A stretch of DNA of 64,000 nucleotides from Rugamonas sp. A1-17. GTDB taxonomy: Bacteria; Pseudomonadota; Gammaproteobacteria; Burkholderiales; Burkholderiaceae_D. The position numbers were made by a program, and so were the translations under genes. The DNA is taken from the NCBI GenBank assembly GCA_025548565.1, contig JAJLPB010000016.1, positions 124,001 through 188,000 of the forward strand, in the 5' to 3' direction. A model generated the notes under the pieces. The model saw only the letters and a list, made by a program, of their open reading frames with translations. It was not told the DNA's origin and searched no databases. Positions 17,779 through 27,655 of this stretch are shown here, piece after piece. Positions within the stretch are counted from its first letter, which is position 1. Each line of letters opens with the position of its first letter.

Positions 17779-20112
17779 CTAGTCTGCCGCTGGATTCAAT
17801 GCCAGCAGCGCTGTTCTGGTGTCTTCGTACGCCAGCGTCAGGTCTTGCAGCTGTTCGGCCGCGTTCTTGAAATTATCGCTTTTGCCGATCAGCTCAAGAT
17901 TGCAGCACGGCAGACGCATACGGTTGGCGCCGACGAATTCTATGCTCGACTGCAGATAATGCGCCGTCGACGCCAGCAGTTGCGCATCCTGCGCCGTGGT
18001 CGCGAGCGCCAGCTTTTCCAGCAATTGCGGCACCTCGGCGATGAACGAGGCGACGACTTCGTCGAGCAGGGAAAGGTCTTCGCCGATCGCGCGCAATTGC
18101 TCGATGCGGGCATGGCTGAGCACCGCGTCGTCGCGCCTGCGTGCGGACACCTGGCCGATCGCCGCGACCAGCGCCGTGTTCAACACCTGCAGCTCGATGG
18201 GCTTGGCGATGTATTCATCCATGCCGGCGTCCAGGCAGCGCTCGCGGTCTCCCGGCAAGGCATTGGCGGTCATCGCGATAATATAGGGGCGATTGCTGTC
18301 CCGGAACCGCTGGCGCAGGCGCCGCGTGAGCTCGAACCCGTCCATTTCCGGCATCTGCATATCCATCAAGATGATTTGATAGTCCCGGTCTTCCAGCGCC
18401 GCCATGGCCTCGACGCCGTTGGCCACCACATTGGCCTGGTAGCCGAGATGACGCAGCAGTTGCTTGATCACCTTTTGATTGATCGTATTGTCCTCGGCGA
18501 CCAATATGTCGACCGCCTCCGACAGCCCCGGCGTGGCGGAGGCGGGAAGGGACGGCGTGGCGACGGTGTCCCGCTTGCTCAATACCTGCCGCAGCGCGTC
18601 CAGCAAGGCCCGCGGCTTGATCGGTTTGTTCAACCACGCGGCGAACATGCCGCCGTCCAGGCTGCTTCCGGCCTGACGGTGGCCGACCGAGGTGAGCAGA
18701 ACCAGCGGCAGCGTCGCCCGGTCGCGTATCTTGCGCAGTTCGGCCGCCAGGCGAACGCCATCCATGTCGGGCATCTGCATGTCGAGCACGGCCACGTCGA
18801 AGGGCGCGCCATGCCGCACCAGGTCGATCGCTTCGGCAGCCGAGGCGGCGGACAGCCCCTCCATGCCCCACAACAGCGCCTGCCGCATCAGTATGCGGCG
18901 GTTGGTGGCGTTGTCGTCGACGATGAGGATGCGCTTGCCTTCCACGGTCGCCGAACGATCCCGCAGCACATCCTCGGCAAGCTGGTCGTCGTTGGCCTCG
19001 GCCACCATGGTCAGCGTGAAGGTCGAACCCTTGCCCACCTCGCTCTGGACCGTCAGGCTGCCGCCCATGATCTCGGCCAGGCGCCGGCTGATGGTCAGGC
19101 CCAGGCCCGTCCCACCGTACCTGCGGGTGGTGGAGGGGTCGACCTGGGTGAATGAGCGGAAGATGCTTTCCTGGCTGTGCTCGGGAATGCCGATGCCGGT
19201 GTCCTTCACGGCGAAATTCAGGCAGTAGGTGTTGGCCTCCTGACCGACCGCGGTGACCGTCACGAGCACCTCGCCATGATGGGTGAACTTGATCGCGTTG
19301 GACAGTAAATTGACCAGGATCTGGCGCAGCCGGGTGGCGTCGGAAAGCATGGTGGCCGGTACGCCGGGCTCGATGATGTAAGCCAGGTCGAGGCGCTTCT
19401 CGCCCGCGCTCGACGCCACCAGGTCCAGCGCGTCCTCGACACAGCGCCGTATTTCGACCGCATGGCGTTCGAGGTCGAGGCGGCCCACCTCCATCTTGGA
19501 ATAGTCGAGCAGGTCGTTGATGACCGCCAGCAGCGCCTCGCTGCTGGAACGGATGGTCTCGGTATAGTCCCGTTGTTCCTCGTCGATGCGGGTGTGCAGC
19601 AGCAGGCTGGTCATGCCGATCACCGCGTTCAGCGGTGTGCGGATCTCATGACTCATATTCGCCAGGAACATGCTCTTGGCGCGCACGGCCGCTTCCGCCG
19701 TTTCCTTGGCCTGTTCGAGCTCCTGTTCATAGGCCTTGCGTTCGGAGATATCCTGCAGGATCGCGGTCAGGATTACATCCCCGTTTTCGCCGGATTTGGA
19801 GATCGTGGCCTCGGCCGGAAATTCACTGCCGTCCTTGCGCACGGCATAGATGGCGCTGCGTTCGCCCATGCGGCGCGCGGGCCGGTCGCCATGCCGGAAG
19901 GTGGACACGCGCCCGGCGTGCCCGGAACGAAAGCGCTGCGGGATCAGCAGCTCCAGGCTTTTCCCTATGACCTCGGACGCCGCCCAACCGAACATGCGCT
20001 CGGCGCCCCGGTTGAAGAGGATGATCCGCTGGCTCTCGTCAGTGCAGAGAATGGCGTTCTCCGCGATGTCGATGATGTTGCTGAGTTGGTCCGGGTTCAG
20101 TGGATGCGGCAT
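17779..20112 (-). CDS. Hybrid sensor histidine kinase (PAS-HisKA-HATPase-REC-REC-HPt)
   Basis: This 777-residue soluble hybrid kinase has a PAS domain (about 10-125), a HisKA domain with the phospho-acceptor His155 (NMSHEIRTPLNAVIG), a HATPase domain (about 255-375, with DTGIGI and GGTGLGL), and two receiver domains around 395-510 and 535-655 with DMQMPDMDG and DMQMPEMDG. The final hundred residues look like an HPt domain with TAHYLQSS, where the usual Lys-Gly after the His is replaced. No membrane segment is seen, so it should sense a cytoplasmic cue. It starts 59 bases after cusA on the same strand, but a dedicated response regulator is not adjacent, and a role in copper sensing is not shown. 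Confidence 0.9.
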   Translation of the reverse strand: MPHPLNPDQLSNIIDIAENAILCTDESQRIILFNRGAERMFGWAASEVIGKSLELLIPQRFRSGHAGRVSTFRHGDRPARRMGERSAIYAVRKDGSEFPAEATISKSGENGDVILTAILQDISERKAYEQELEQAKETAEAAVRAKSMFLANMSHEIRTPLNAVIGMTSLLLHTRIDEEQRDYTETIRSSSEALLAVINDLLDYSKMEVGRLDLERHAVEIRRCVEDALDLVASSAGEKRLDLAYIIEPGVPATMLSDATRLRQILVNLLSNAIKFTHHGEVLVTVTAVGQEANTYCLNFAVKDTGIGIPEHSQESIFRSFTQVDPSTTRRYGGTGLGLTISRRLAEIMGGSLTVQSEVGKGSTFTLTMVAEANDDQLAEDVLRDRSATVEGKRILIVDDNATNRRILMRQALLWGMEGLSAASAAEAIDLVRHGAPFDVAVLDMQMPDMDGVRLAAELRKIRDRATLPLVLLTSVGHRQAGSSLDGGMFAAWLNKPIKPRALLDALRQVLSKRDTVATPSLPASATPGLSEAVDILVAEDNTINQKVIKQLLRHLGYQANVVANGVEAMAALEDRDYQIILMDMQMPEMDGFELTRRLRQRFRDSNRPYIIAMTANALPGDRERCLDAGMDEYIAKPIELQVLNTALVAAIGQVSARRRDDAVLSHARIEQLRAIGEDLSLLDEVVASFIAEVPQLLEKLALATTAQDAQLLASTAHYLQSSIEFVGANRMRLPCCNLELIGKSDNFKNAAEQLQDLTLAYEDTRTALLALNPAAD

Positions 20113-20171
20113 TGTTTGTTCAGGGGCGTTCGGACGATAATATCCGCCATCCTAACATCCTTACGTAACGG

Positions 20172-23100
20172 TTAACCGCCTGGCGGCCGATCGTTGGCCA
20201 AAATGGCACTTGCCGCCCGAATGGCGCGGCGCCGCATCAGCAGATACGCGGCCGGCACCACGAACATCGACAGCAGCGGCGCGGTGATCATGCCGCCGAC
20301 CATGGGCGCGGCGATGCGCTGCATGACCTCGGAGCCGGTGCCCGATCCGATCATGACCGGCACCAGCCCGGCGATGATCACGGCGACCGTCATCGCCTTC
20401 GGCCGGACGCGCAGCACGGCGCCCTCGCGGATTGCCTCCAGCAGCTCGGCTTCGCTGGCGGCGCCGTTCGCCAGCCGGGCTTCCCAGGCGTGCTTCAGGT
20501 ATAGCAGCATGATCACGCCGAATTCGGCCGACACGCCGGCCAGCGCGATGAAGCCGACCCCGCTCGCCACCGACAGATTGTGCCCCAGCGCCCACAGCAG
20601 CCAGATGCCGCCGGCCAGCGCGAACGGCAAGGTCGCCATGATCAGCGCCGCTTCGTCGAGGCGCTTGAAGGTCAGGTACAGCAGCAGGAAGATGATCAGC
20701 AGCGTCATGGGCACCACGACCTTGAGCTTGGCGGTCGCGCGCTCCAGGTATTCGAACTGCCCGGACCAGGACACCGAATAGCCGGCCGGCAGCGCCACTT
20801 CGGTGGCGACGCGCTGCTGCATGTCCCGCACGGCGGCGCTCAGGTCGCGGCCGCGGATGTCGACGTACACCCAGCCCGACAAGCGCGCGTTCTCGCTCTT
20901 GAGCATGGGCGGACCATCGTTGATACGGATCGCGGCCACATCGCCAAGCCGTATCTGGGCGCCGCGCGCGGTCAGCACCGGCAGGTCGCGCAGCTTCTCG
21001 ACGGAGTCGCGCACCTCGCGCGGATAGCGCACATTGATCGGAAAGCGCTGCAAGCCCTCGACCGTCTCGCCGATGTTGTCGCCGCCGATGGCGCTCGACA
21101 CCACGCTCTGCACGTCGGCGATGTTCAGGCCATAGCGCGCCGCCGCGTCGCGGTCGATATGGATGTCGACATAGCGCCCGCCGTTGAGCCGCTCGGCGAG
21201 CGCGGACGACACCCCTGGCACGCCCTTGACGACCCGCTCGATCTCGCCGGTGATGCGGTCGATCTCCCGCAGGTTGGCGCCGGCCACCTTGACGCCGACC
21301 GGGCTCTTGATCCCGGTGGCGAGCATGTCGATGCGGTTGCGGATAGGCGGCACCCAGATGTTGGACAGCCCCGGCACCTTGACGATCCGGTCGAGCTCCT
21401 CGACCAGCTTGTCCGCGGTCATGCCGGGCCGCCACTGGTCGCGCGGCTTGAACTGGATGGTCGTCTCAAACATTTCCAGCGGCGCCGGATCGGTGGCGGA
21501 CTCGGCGCGGCCGGCCTTGCCAAACACCGTCTGCACCTCCGGCACGGTCTTGATCAAGCGGTCGGTCTGCTGCAGCAGCTGCGCGACCTTGCCGGCGCCG
21601 ATGCCGGGCAGGGCCGATGGCATGTACAGCAGGTCGCCCTCGTCCAGCGGCGGCATGAACTCGCCGCCCAGGCGCGCCATCGGCCAGACCGTCACCAGCG
21701 CGATCAGGCCGGCCGCCACCAGCGTGGCCTTGGGATGCCGCAGTACCCGCTCCAGCAATGGCCGGTAAAGCGCGATCAGCCACCGGTTGAGCGGATTCTT
21801 CTGCTCGTCCGGGATGCGCCCGCGTATCAGGTAGCCCATCAGCACCGGGATCAGGGTCACGGCCAGGCCGGCCGCCGCCGCCATCGCGTAGGTCTTGGTG
21901 AAGGCCAGCGGCGCGAACAGGCGCCCCTCCTGCGCCTCCAGCGTGAACACCGGAATGAAGGACAGCACGATGATCAGCAGCGAGAAAAACAGCGCCGGGC
22001 CGACCTCGGCCGCAGCGTCGCCGATCACGGTCCATTGCTCGTCGCCGGCCAGCTTGCGGCCGGGATGGGCGTGGTTCCAGGCCTCGATGTGCTTGTGGGC
22101 GTTCTCGATCATCACCACCGCCGCATCGACCATGGCGCCGATGGCGATCGCGATGCCGCCCAGGGACATGATGTTGGCGTTTACGCCCTGGTAGGACATG
22201 ACGATGTAGGCCATCAGTATGCCCAGCGGCAGCGACACGATGGCCACCAGCGCGGAACGGAGATGAAACAGGAATATCCCGCAAACGAGGGCGACGACGA
22301 TGAATTCCTCGACCAGCTTGTGTCCGAGATTATCGACCGCGCGCTTGATCAGGCTGGAGCGGTCGTACACCGGGACGATCTCCACGCCGGCCGGCAGGCT
22401 CGCCTTGAGCCTGGCGAATTTGGCCTTGACCGCCTCGATGGTTTCCAGCGCGTTCTTCCCGGAGCGCATGACGATCACGCCGCCGGCCACTTCGCCTTCG
22501 CCGTTCAGGTCGGCGATACCGCGCCGCATTTCCGGCCCCAGTTCCACGCGCGCCACGTCGCCCAGGCGCACCGGCACGCCGCCCTCCGTGGTCATCAGCG
22601 GAATCTTGCGGAAGTCGTCGAGCGACTGCAGGTAGCCCGATGCGCGCACGATGTACTCGGCCTCGCCCAGTTCCATCACGGAGCCGCCGGCTTCCTGGTT
22701 GGCCCGCTGGACCGCCTCGATCACCGTGCCATGCGGGATGGCGTAGGCGCGCAGCTTGTCCGGATCGAGCACGATCTGGTATTGACGCACCATGCCACCC
22801 ACGCTGGCCACCTCGGAGACGTTCGGCACCGTCTTCAGCTCGAACTTGAGGAACCAGTCCTGGTAGGCGCGCAGCTGCGACAGGTCGAGCTTGCCGCTGC
22901 GGTCGACCAGCGCGTACTCGTAGATCCAGCCGACGCCGGTCGCATCCGGGCCGAGCGCGGTCTTCGCTTGCGCGGGCAGGCGCGATTGCACCTGGTTCAG
23001 GTATTCGAGCACGCGCGACCTGGCCCAGTAGGGATCGGTGCCGTCCTCGAACAGGATGTAGACGAAGGAATCGCCGAAGAAGGAATAGCCGCGCACGGTC

Positions 23101-23339
23101 TTCGCGCCGGGCACCGACAGCATGGTGGTGGTCAGCGGATAGGTCACCTGGTTCTCCACGATCCGCGGCGCCTGGCCCGGGTAACTGGTGCGGATGATCA
23201 CCTGGACGTCGGACAGGTCCGGGATGGCGTCGAGCGGCGTGCGCGCCAGCGACCACACGCCCCATGCGGCGATGAAGACAGTCGCCAGCAGGACCAGGAA
23301 GCGGTTGACGATGGACCAGCGTATCAGTTTCGCGATCAT
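20172..23339 (-). CDS. cusA: CusA/CzcA-family heavy-metal RND efflux pump
   Basis: This 1055-residue RND inner-membrane pump expels Cu(I)/Ag(I) using proton flow. The N-terminus (MIAKLIRWSIVNRFLVLL) and TPLDAIPDLSDVQVI are typical. The TM4 relay block GGIAIAIGAMVDAAVVMIEN contains the conserved Asp of the heavy-metal RND family. Its sequence resembles CusA more than CzcA, with an early signature SFFGDSFVYILFEDGTDPYWAR. Length equals that of the E. coli protein (about 1047). It overlaps cusB by four bases (ATGA), so the two are translationally coupled. Confidence 0.93.
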   Translation of the reverse strand: MIAKLIRWSIVNRFLVLLATVFIAAWGVWSLARTPLDAIPDLSDVQVIIRTSYPGQAPRIVENQVTYPLTTTMLSVPGAKTVRGYSFFGDSFVYILFEDGTDPYWARSRVLEYLNQVQSRLPAQAKTALGPDATGVGWIYEYALVDRSGKLDLSQLRAYQDWFLKFELKTVPNVSEVASVGGMVRQYQIVLDPDKLRAYAIPHGTVIEAVQRANQEAGGSVMELGEAEYIVRASGYLQSLDDFRKIPLMTTEGGVPVRLGDVARVELGPEMRRGIADLNGEGEVAGGVIVMRSGKNALETIEAVKAKFARLKASLPAGVEIVPVYDRSSLIKRAVDNLGHKLVEEFIVVALVCGIFLFHLRSALVAIVSLPLGILMAYIVMSYQGVNANIMSLGGIAIAIGAMVDAAVVMIENAHKHIEAWNHAHPGRKLAGDEQWTVIGDAAAEVGPALFFSLLIIVLSFIPVFTLEAQEGRLFAPLAFTKTYAMAAAAGLAVTLIPVLMGYLIRGRIPDEQKNPLNRWLIALYRPLLERVLRHPKATLVAAGLIALVTVWPMARLGGEFMPPLDEGDLLYMPSALPGIGAGKVAQLLQQTDRLIKTVPEVQTVFGKAGRAESATDPAPLEMFETTIQFKPRDQWRPGMTADKLVEELDRIVKVPGLSNIWVPPIRNRIDMLATGIKSPVGVKVAGANLREIDRITGEIERVVKGVPGVSSALAERLNGGRYVDIHIDRDAAARYGLNIADVQSVVSSAIGGDNIGETVEGLQRFPINVRYPREVRDSVEKLRDLPVLTARGAQIRLGDVAAIRINDGPPMLKSENARLSGWVYVDIRGRDLSAAVRDMQQRVATEVALPAGYSVSWSGQFEYLERATAKLKVVVPMTLLIIFLLLYLTFKRLDEAALIMATLPFALAGGIWLLWALGHNLSVASGVGFIALAGVSAEFGVIMLLYLKHAWEARLANGAASEAELLEAIREGAVLRVRPKAMTVAVIIAGLVPVMIGSGTGSEVMQRIAAPMVGGMITAPLLSMFVVPAAYLLMRRRAIRAASAILANDRPPGG

Positions 23340-24598
23340 TTCTTCGCTCCCGTCGTCATGCCATCGTCACGGGCATCGCCCATGCGGGTCGCCGTCCCTT
23401 TCAGGCTGGCCTCGGAGTCGAGCAGGAACTGGCCCGACAGCACGATCTTCTGCCCGGCGGCGAGGCCCTTGCGGATCTCGGTCATGCCATTGCTTTCGGT
23501 GCCCAGCTCGACATCGGCCGGCTGGAACTTGCCGCCATCCCGGGCCAGCAGCACGATGCTGCGGGTGCCGGTCTGGATCACCGCCTCTGTCGGGACCAGC
23601 AGCACGTCGGCCCCTCGGCCGGAGGCGAAGGTGACGGAAGCGTACATGCCGGGGACCAGTTGCCCGCCCGGATTCGCCAGCTCGATCCGCGCCTTGAGCG
23701 TGCGGGTGGCCGGGTTCACCTCGGGCAGCACCGCGCCGACCTTGCCCTTGAAGACGCTGCCCGGCAGCGCCTGCGCGCGGGCCTCGGCGGCGTCGCCCGG
23801 ACGCACCCTGGCCGCAACGCTTTCGGGCACGTCCGCGTTCACCCAGACGGTGGACAGACCGTTGATGCGGAACAGCAGGGCGCCCGGCGCCACGGTCATG
23901 CCTTCGCGTGCGCCGAGCTCGGCGACGACGCCGCTGGCCGGCGCGGTGATCGTGATGCGCGGATGTACCTTGCCGCTCGCCTCGACCAGCTGGATCTGCG
24001 CCTCGCTCATGCCGGCCAGGCGCATGCGCTGGCGGGCGCCATCGACCAGCGACGCGGTGTCGCCACCCTGCATGCGGCGCGCGGCCAGATACTCCTCCTG
24101 TGCCGCGATCCAATCGGGGACGTACAGCTCGGCAAGCGGCTGTCCCTTCCTCACGGGATCAAGCGGAGCGCGCACATACAGGCGCTCGATGAATCCGTTG
24201 CTGCGGGCCTGGACCAGCGCCACGTCGCGCTCGTTGTACGCGACACTGCCGACCGCGACCACGCCGGGGGCCAGCCTGCCGCTCGTGACCAGCGCGGTCC
24301 GCACGCCCAGGTTCTGCTGGACGCGCGGGCTGATGGTGACGTTGCCGTCGTCGCCATCGGCGCCGCCATAGACCGGGACCAGTTGCATATCCATGTAGGG
24401 CGATTTGCCGGGCTTGTCGAATTTCTGGCCGGGAACCATCGGATCCTGCCAGTAGAGCGGCTTCCTGGCTGGCGCAGGCGCGGCGTGCTCGGCGGGCATG
24501 GTCTTCATACCCTGCGATACGCCAAACTGATAAGCGCCATATCCGCCGGCGGCAACGGCGAGCGCGATCGGCAGCGCCAGTATTTTCTTGTTCTTCAT
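23336..24598 (-). CDS. cusB: CusB-type periplasmic adaptor of the copper/silver efflux pump
   Basis: This 420-residue membrane-fusion protein links CusA to the outer-membrane channel and hands over metal. It has an N-terminal anchor (ILALPIALAVAAGGYGAYQF) and then YWQDPMVPGQKFDKPGKSP with YMDMQLVP, the CusB-specific block with metal-binding Met residues. Barrel-sandwich and coiled-coil segments follow. I chose the ATG at 24598 (MKNKKILALP); a longer frame from 24676 would add 26 residues that overlap the upstream gene. The start overlaps the stop of the TolC-like gene by four bases. Confidence 0.92.
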   Translation of the reverse strand: MKNKKILALPIALAVAAGGYGAYQFGVSQGMKTMPAEHAAPAPARKPLYWQDPMVPGQKFDKPGKSPYMDMQLVPVYGGADGDDGNVTISPRVQQNLGVRTALVTSGRLAPGVVAVGSVAYNERDVALVQARSNGFIERLYVRAPLDPVRKGQPLAELYVPDWIAAQEEYLAARRMQGGDTASLVDGARQRMRLAGMSEAQIQLVEASGKVHPRITITAPASGVVAELGAREGMTVAPGALLFRINGLSTVWVNADVPESVAARVRPGDAAEARAQALPGSVFKGKVGAVLPEVNPATRTLKARIELANPGGQLVPGMYASVTFASGRGADVLLVPTEAVIQTGTRSIVLLARDGGKFQPADVELGTESNGMTEIRKGLAAGQKIVLSGQFLLDSEASLKGTATRMGDARDDGMTTGAKK

Positions 24599-25926
24599 TT
24601 GGATTCCTGTTGACGGTTGACTGCTGCGTGCCCGGCGGCCGAGCCCTCTGGAGCGAGGAAGTTCAGCTGCGCCCAAAGCCGCGCGGTGTCGAATTCAAGC
24701 TCAAGCGCTTGCACACGGGTTTCTGTCTCGTTGCGTCGCGCTGCCAGGACCTCGGCCAGCGTCGCCCTTCCTCCCCGGTAGGCGGCCAGCGCAACCTGGC
24801 TGCGTTCGCTGGCCAGCGGCAGCGTTTCGTGCGCGTAGCGGGATAGCCGTTCTTTGCCGCTCCGCCATTCGACGATCTGGGTGCGGACCTCGGCCTCGTG
24901 GCCGCGCAGGGTCTCCTCGCGCTCGGCCTTGGCTTGCTCCACCTGTGCGAGCTTGGCGGCCAGTTCGCGGTCCTGGCGGTTCTTGCGGTCCCATTGCAGC
25001 GGCACCGAGATGCCGATCGATACCATGTTCGAATAGGCCGAGCCACGCTGCTGGAACGCGACCTCCACGCTCCAGTCGGCGCGCTGGTTCGCCTGGGCCA
25101 GATTGGCGTCCGCCTGGGCGATGTCCTGCTGCCGGTTCAGCACCGCGATCTGCGGGTGATGGGCGAGGAGGGGCCCCGGTTCGGCCAGGTCCAAACGGAT
25201 GTTGTCGATATCGGGCTTGCCGACCACGGCAGCTTCCGCCCCGGTCCACCTGGCCAGCATGGTCCGGGCAACACGCCGGCGGCGTTCGATCTCGCTGCCC
25301 CGGTCATCAAGGGCGAGCAGGGCGGAGCGGGCCGCGAGTATGTCGGCTTGGCTGCCGCGTCCGCCACGGTAGGCTGCCTCGGCGGCTTCGATCTCCTGGC
25401 GTGCCAGCGCTGTCTGTGTGGCGATGGCGTCCGCCATTTGATCGGTATAGAAAACCTCCAGCCAGGAAATCGCGGTGTCGCGCTGGATCGCGGCGGTGGC
25501 GGCTTGCTTTTCGGCCAGGGCCTTGTCCGCTTCACGCTCCAGGCGCGCGGAGCGCCAGCGCAGCTTGTCGGCGCGCGTCAATTCCTGCGACACGCCGATG
25601 CGGCGCATCGTCATGAAGTCGCTGCCAACGGTGAGCCGGTCGGAACCGTTGACAGGCAGGTTGTCGATGCCAACCTTGAGGACGGGGTCGGGCAGTTGGC
25701 CGGCGGCGACGGCCATTTCGTGCGCGGCGGTGGCGGCCTGGTCCTGTGCGATCAGCTGGCGCGAACGGTCGACCGCCAGTTGTTGAGCCTGGCCCAGCGT
25801 GAGCGGCCGCGATTGCGCCTGTGCGGCGTGGGCGGCAAGCAGCAGTGCGAGCGCGAAATTGATCTGCGACAGTTTGCGAAGACTGCCGGCCAGCGCATGG
25901 CGATGCGCGAAAAACGGGGATGACAT
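24595..25926 (-). CDS. TolC-family outer-membrane channel of the copper efflux system
   Basis: This 443-residue outer-membrane efflux protein has a signal peptide ending at AAQAQS (about residue 39) and two repeats of long alpha-helices typical of TolC/CusC, for example LTLGQAQQLAVDRSRQLIAQ. It is the outer-membrane exit of the CusA-CusB complex. The sequence belongs to the CzcC/CusC group, but I do not see the lipobox of E. coli CusC. It is the first gene of the efflux set, ahead of cusB and cusA, with ATGA overlaps throughout. Confidence 0.85.
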   Translation of the reverse strand: MSSPFFAHRHALAGSLRKLSQINFALALLLAAHAAQAQSRPLTLGQAQQLAVDRSRQLIAQDQAATAAHEMAVAAGQLPDPVLKVGIDNLPVNGSDRLTVGSDFMTMRRIGVSQELTRADKLRWRSARLEREADKALAEKQAATAAIQRDTAISWLEVFYTDQMADAIATQTALARQEIEAAEAAYRGGRGSQADILAARSALLALDDRGSEIERRRRVARTMLARWTGAEAAVVGKPDIDNIRLDLAEPGPLLAHHPQIAVLNRQQDIAQADANLAQANQRADWSVEVAFQQRGSAYSNMVSIGISVPLQWDRKNRQDRELAAKLAQVEQAKAEREETLRGHEAEVRTQIVEWRSGKERLSRYAHETLPLASERSQVALAAYRGGRATLAEVLAARRNETETRVQALELEFDTARLWAQLNFLAPEGSAAGHAAVNRQQESK

Positions 25927-26004
25927 GGTACCTCCAGAAAGCGATAGACAACATCGCGCTCACCGGCCCCGGTGATGCGATGGCGGACTAGGCGATCTGG
26001 TGGA

Positions 26005-26400
26005 TTAAATGCGGAAGCAGCAGTTGCGGATGGCGACGGGCGGAGCGGTCGTGCGCGTCAGGGCGATTGGGCGGTAAGACGCATCCGGAAGCAGGACGGC
26101 GTCGACAGGTTGCAACTCCAGTATCAGCGCGCTCGGCACAAACGGCGGCACGTCGGGCACGGAGTTGTCGAGCGACTGCTTGGCGGGCTCGCCATGTGCG
26201 TGCAGATCGCAGAGCTGGGGCTGCTCCGCATCCATGCCCTGGCAGTTCGGCATGGCGGTGGCCCGAGCCGATACCGCGTTATCGAGACTTCCCGCCGGCA
26301 CGCCAGGACACACGTACGACGCCACCGCAAGCTGCATGTACAGCATGCTGAGCAGCGTGACGATGGCCGTGAGCAGGCGCGTGGAACGGGACGTTTTCAT
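26005..26400 (-). CDS. Small exported Cys/His-containing protein ahead of the cus genes
   Basis: This 131-residue protein has a signal peptide (MKTSRSTRLLTAIVTLLSML to about residue 27) and a mature part with CPGVPAG, NCQGMDAEQPQLCDLHAHG and a C-terminal tail APPVAIRNCCFRI. Short proteins of this kind precede copper efflux genes in many Burkholderiales, and the Cys, Met and His residues fit periplasmic copper binding, but no function is established. The start at 26400 is chosen because it begins the signal peptide. A TTGACA element at 26456-26451 with a poor -10 (TACGCT) 17 bases on may be its promoter. It ends 78 bases before the TolC-like gene. Confidence 0.65.
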   Translation of the reverse strand: MKTSRSTRLLTAIVTLLSMLYMQLAVASYVCPGVPAGSLDNAVSARATAMPNCQGMDAEQPQLCDLHAHGEPAKQSLDNSVPDVPPFVPSALILELQPVDAVLLPDASYRPIALTRTTAPPVAIRNCCFRI

Positions 26401-26514
26401 GGATGATGCAATGTTGAGAATCCGGTTAGCGTATGTTGTATCAAATGCGCTGTCAAGCGAGGCGCTGTCCGTCGCGATCGTCAATGCGATCTTCCCGCGA
26501 TGCGCGGCCCGCGC

Positions 26515-27648
26515 TTAATCGAGCGATTTGCGGAAGCGCAGCACCGCGATCAGCAGCAAGCCGCCGCCCAACGCCAGCAGGCTGGCCATCTGCGGCCACA
26601 GCACGTCCAGTCCCACGCCCTTGATATACGTGCCGCGCACGATCACGAGGAAGTAGCGCAAGGGATCGAGCCAGGTCAGGTACTGCAGCGCCTCGGGCAT
26701 GCTGCTGATCGGGAAGCTGAAGCCGGACAGGATGAACATCGGATTCAGGACGAAAAAGTTGGAGGCGAAGGCTTGCTGCTGGGTCTTGCACAGCGTGGAA
26801 ATCAGCAGCCCGATGGCCAGGGCGCTCAACAGGAACAGGCTGGTCCCGAGCAGCAGCACCAGCGGATTGCCGTTGAACGGGACGCCGAACCACAAGGTGC
26901 CCAGCACCGCGATCAGCGTCACCTGCACCAGGCCGATCAGGAAGAACGGCAGGCATTTGCCGATGATGAATTCGAACGGGCGGATCGGCGTCACCAGCAG
27001 CTGCTCCAGCGTGCCCACCTCGCGCTCGCGCACGATGGCGAAGGCGGTCAGGTTGACGATGGTGATCAGGGTCAGGGTGCCGATCACGCCGGGCACGAAG
27101 AACCAGCGGCTGTTCAGGTTGGGGTTGTACCAGTAGCGCTCCACCATCTCGGCGCTGGCCAGCGGCCGTCCTTGCAGCTTGCCGCTGCGCTGGCCCAGGT
27201 CGAGCGCCACCGACCGGCCGAAAGCGCCTGCGATCTGGCCCACGTAACCCAGCGCGATCAGCGCGGTGTTGGAATTGGTGCCGTCGACCAGTACCTGCAG
27301 CGGCGCGGTCTGGCCCTTGTTCAGCAGTTCCGAGAAGCCGGGCGGCACCACCACGGCGATCTGTGCCCGGTTGCTTTCGATGATGTCGCGCGCGTCGGCC
27401 TGGCGGCTGGCGACGGCGGTGACCTTGAAGCGTCCGGTGCTGGTGAAGGCGCTGACCAGCGCGCGGCTGGCCTGGCTGTGGTCCAGGTCCAGCACGGCCG
27501 TCGAGATGTTGAAGATCTCGAAGGTGGCGGCGTAACCGAACAGCAGCATCTGGATCAGCGGCGGGATCAGCAGGCGGAAGCGGGCCGACTTGTCGCGCCG
27601 CAGCTCGCGGAATTCCTTGATCAACAGTTCGAGTATGCGGCGCAGCAT
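26515..27648 (-). CDS. ABC-2 type permease, YhhJ-like, second of two
   Basis: This 377-residue permease has one N-terminal membrane helix (RLLIPPLIQMLLFGYAATFE), a periplasmic domain of about 130 residues and five or six C-terminal helices with REREVGTLEQLLVTPIRP between them, the usual layout of DrrB/YhhJ-type exporters. It is the distal gene of a leftward operon, seven bases after the preceding permease gene. It likely forms a heterodimer with that permease, driven by the two upstream ATPases. The substrate is unknown; related systems export drugs or cell-envelope components. Confidence 0.88.
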   Translation of the reverse strand: MLRRILELLIKEFRELRRDKSARFRLLIPPLIQMLLFGYAATFEIFNISTAVLDLDHSQASRALVSAFTSTGRFKVTAVASRQADARDIIESNRAQIAVVVPPGFSELLNKGQTAPLQVLVDGTNSNTALIALGYVGQIAGAFGRSVALDLGQRSGKLQGRPLASAEMVERYWYNPNLNSRWFFVPGVIGTLTLITIVNLTAFAIVREREVGTLEQLLVTPIRPFEFIIGKCLPFFLIGLVQVTLIAVLGTLWFGVPFNGNPLVLLLGTSLFLLSALAIGLLISTLCKTQQQAFASNFFVLNPMFILSGFSFPISSMPEALQYLTWLDPLRYFLVIVRGTYIKGVGLDVLWPQMASLLALGGGLLLIAVLRFRKSLD

Positions 27649-27655
27649 GATCGCG

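Noticed and set aside
20580..24371. A 1263-codon open frame on the plus strand opposite cusA and cusB.
   Set aside because: It is the mirror of strongly supported cus genes, is rich in His/Arg/Asp and matches no family. Long antisense frames are expected in GC-rich DNA.
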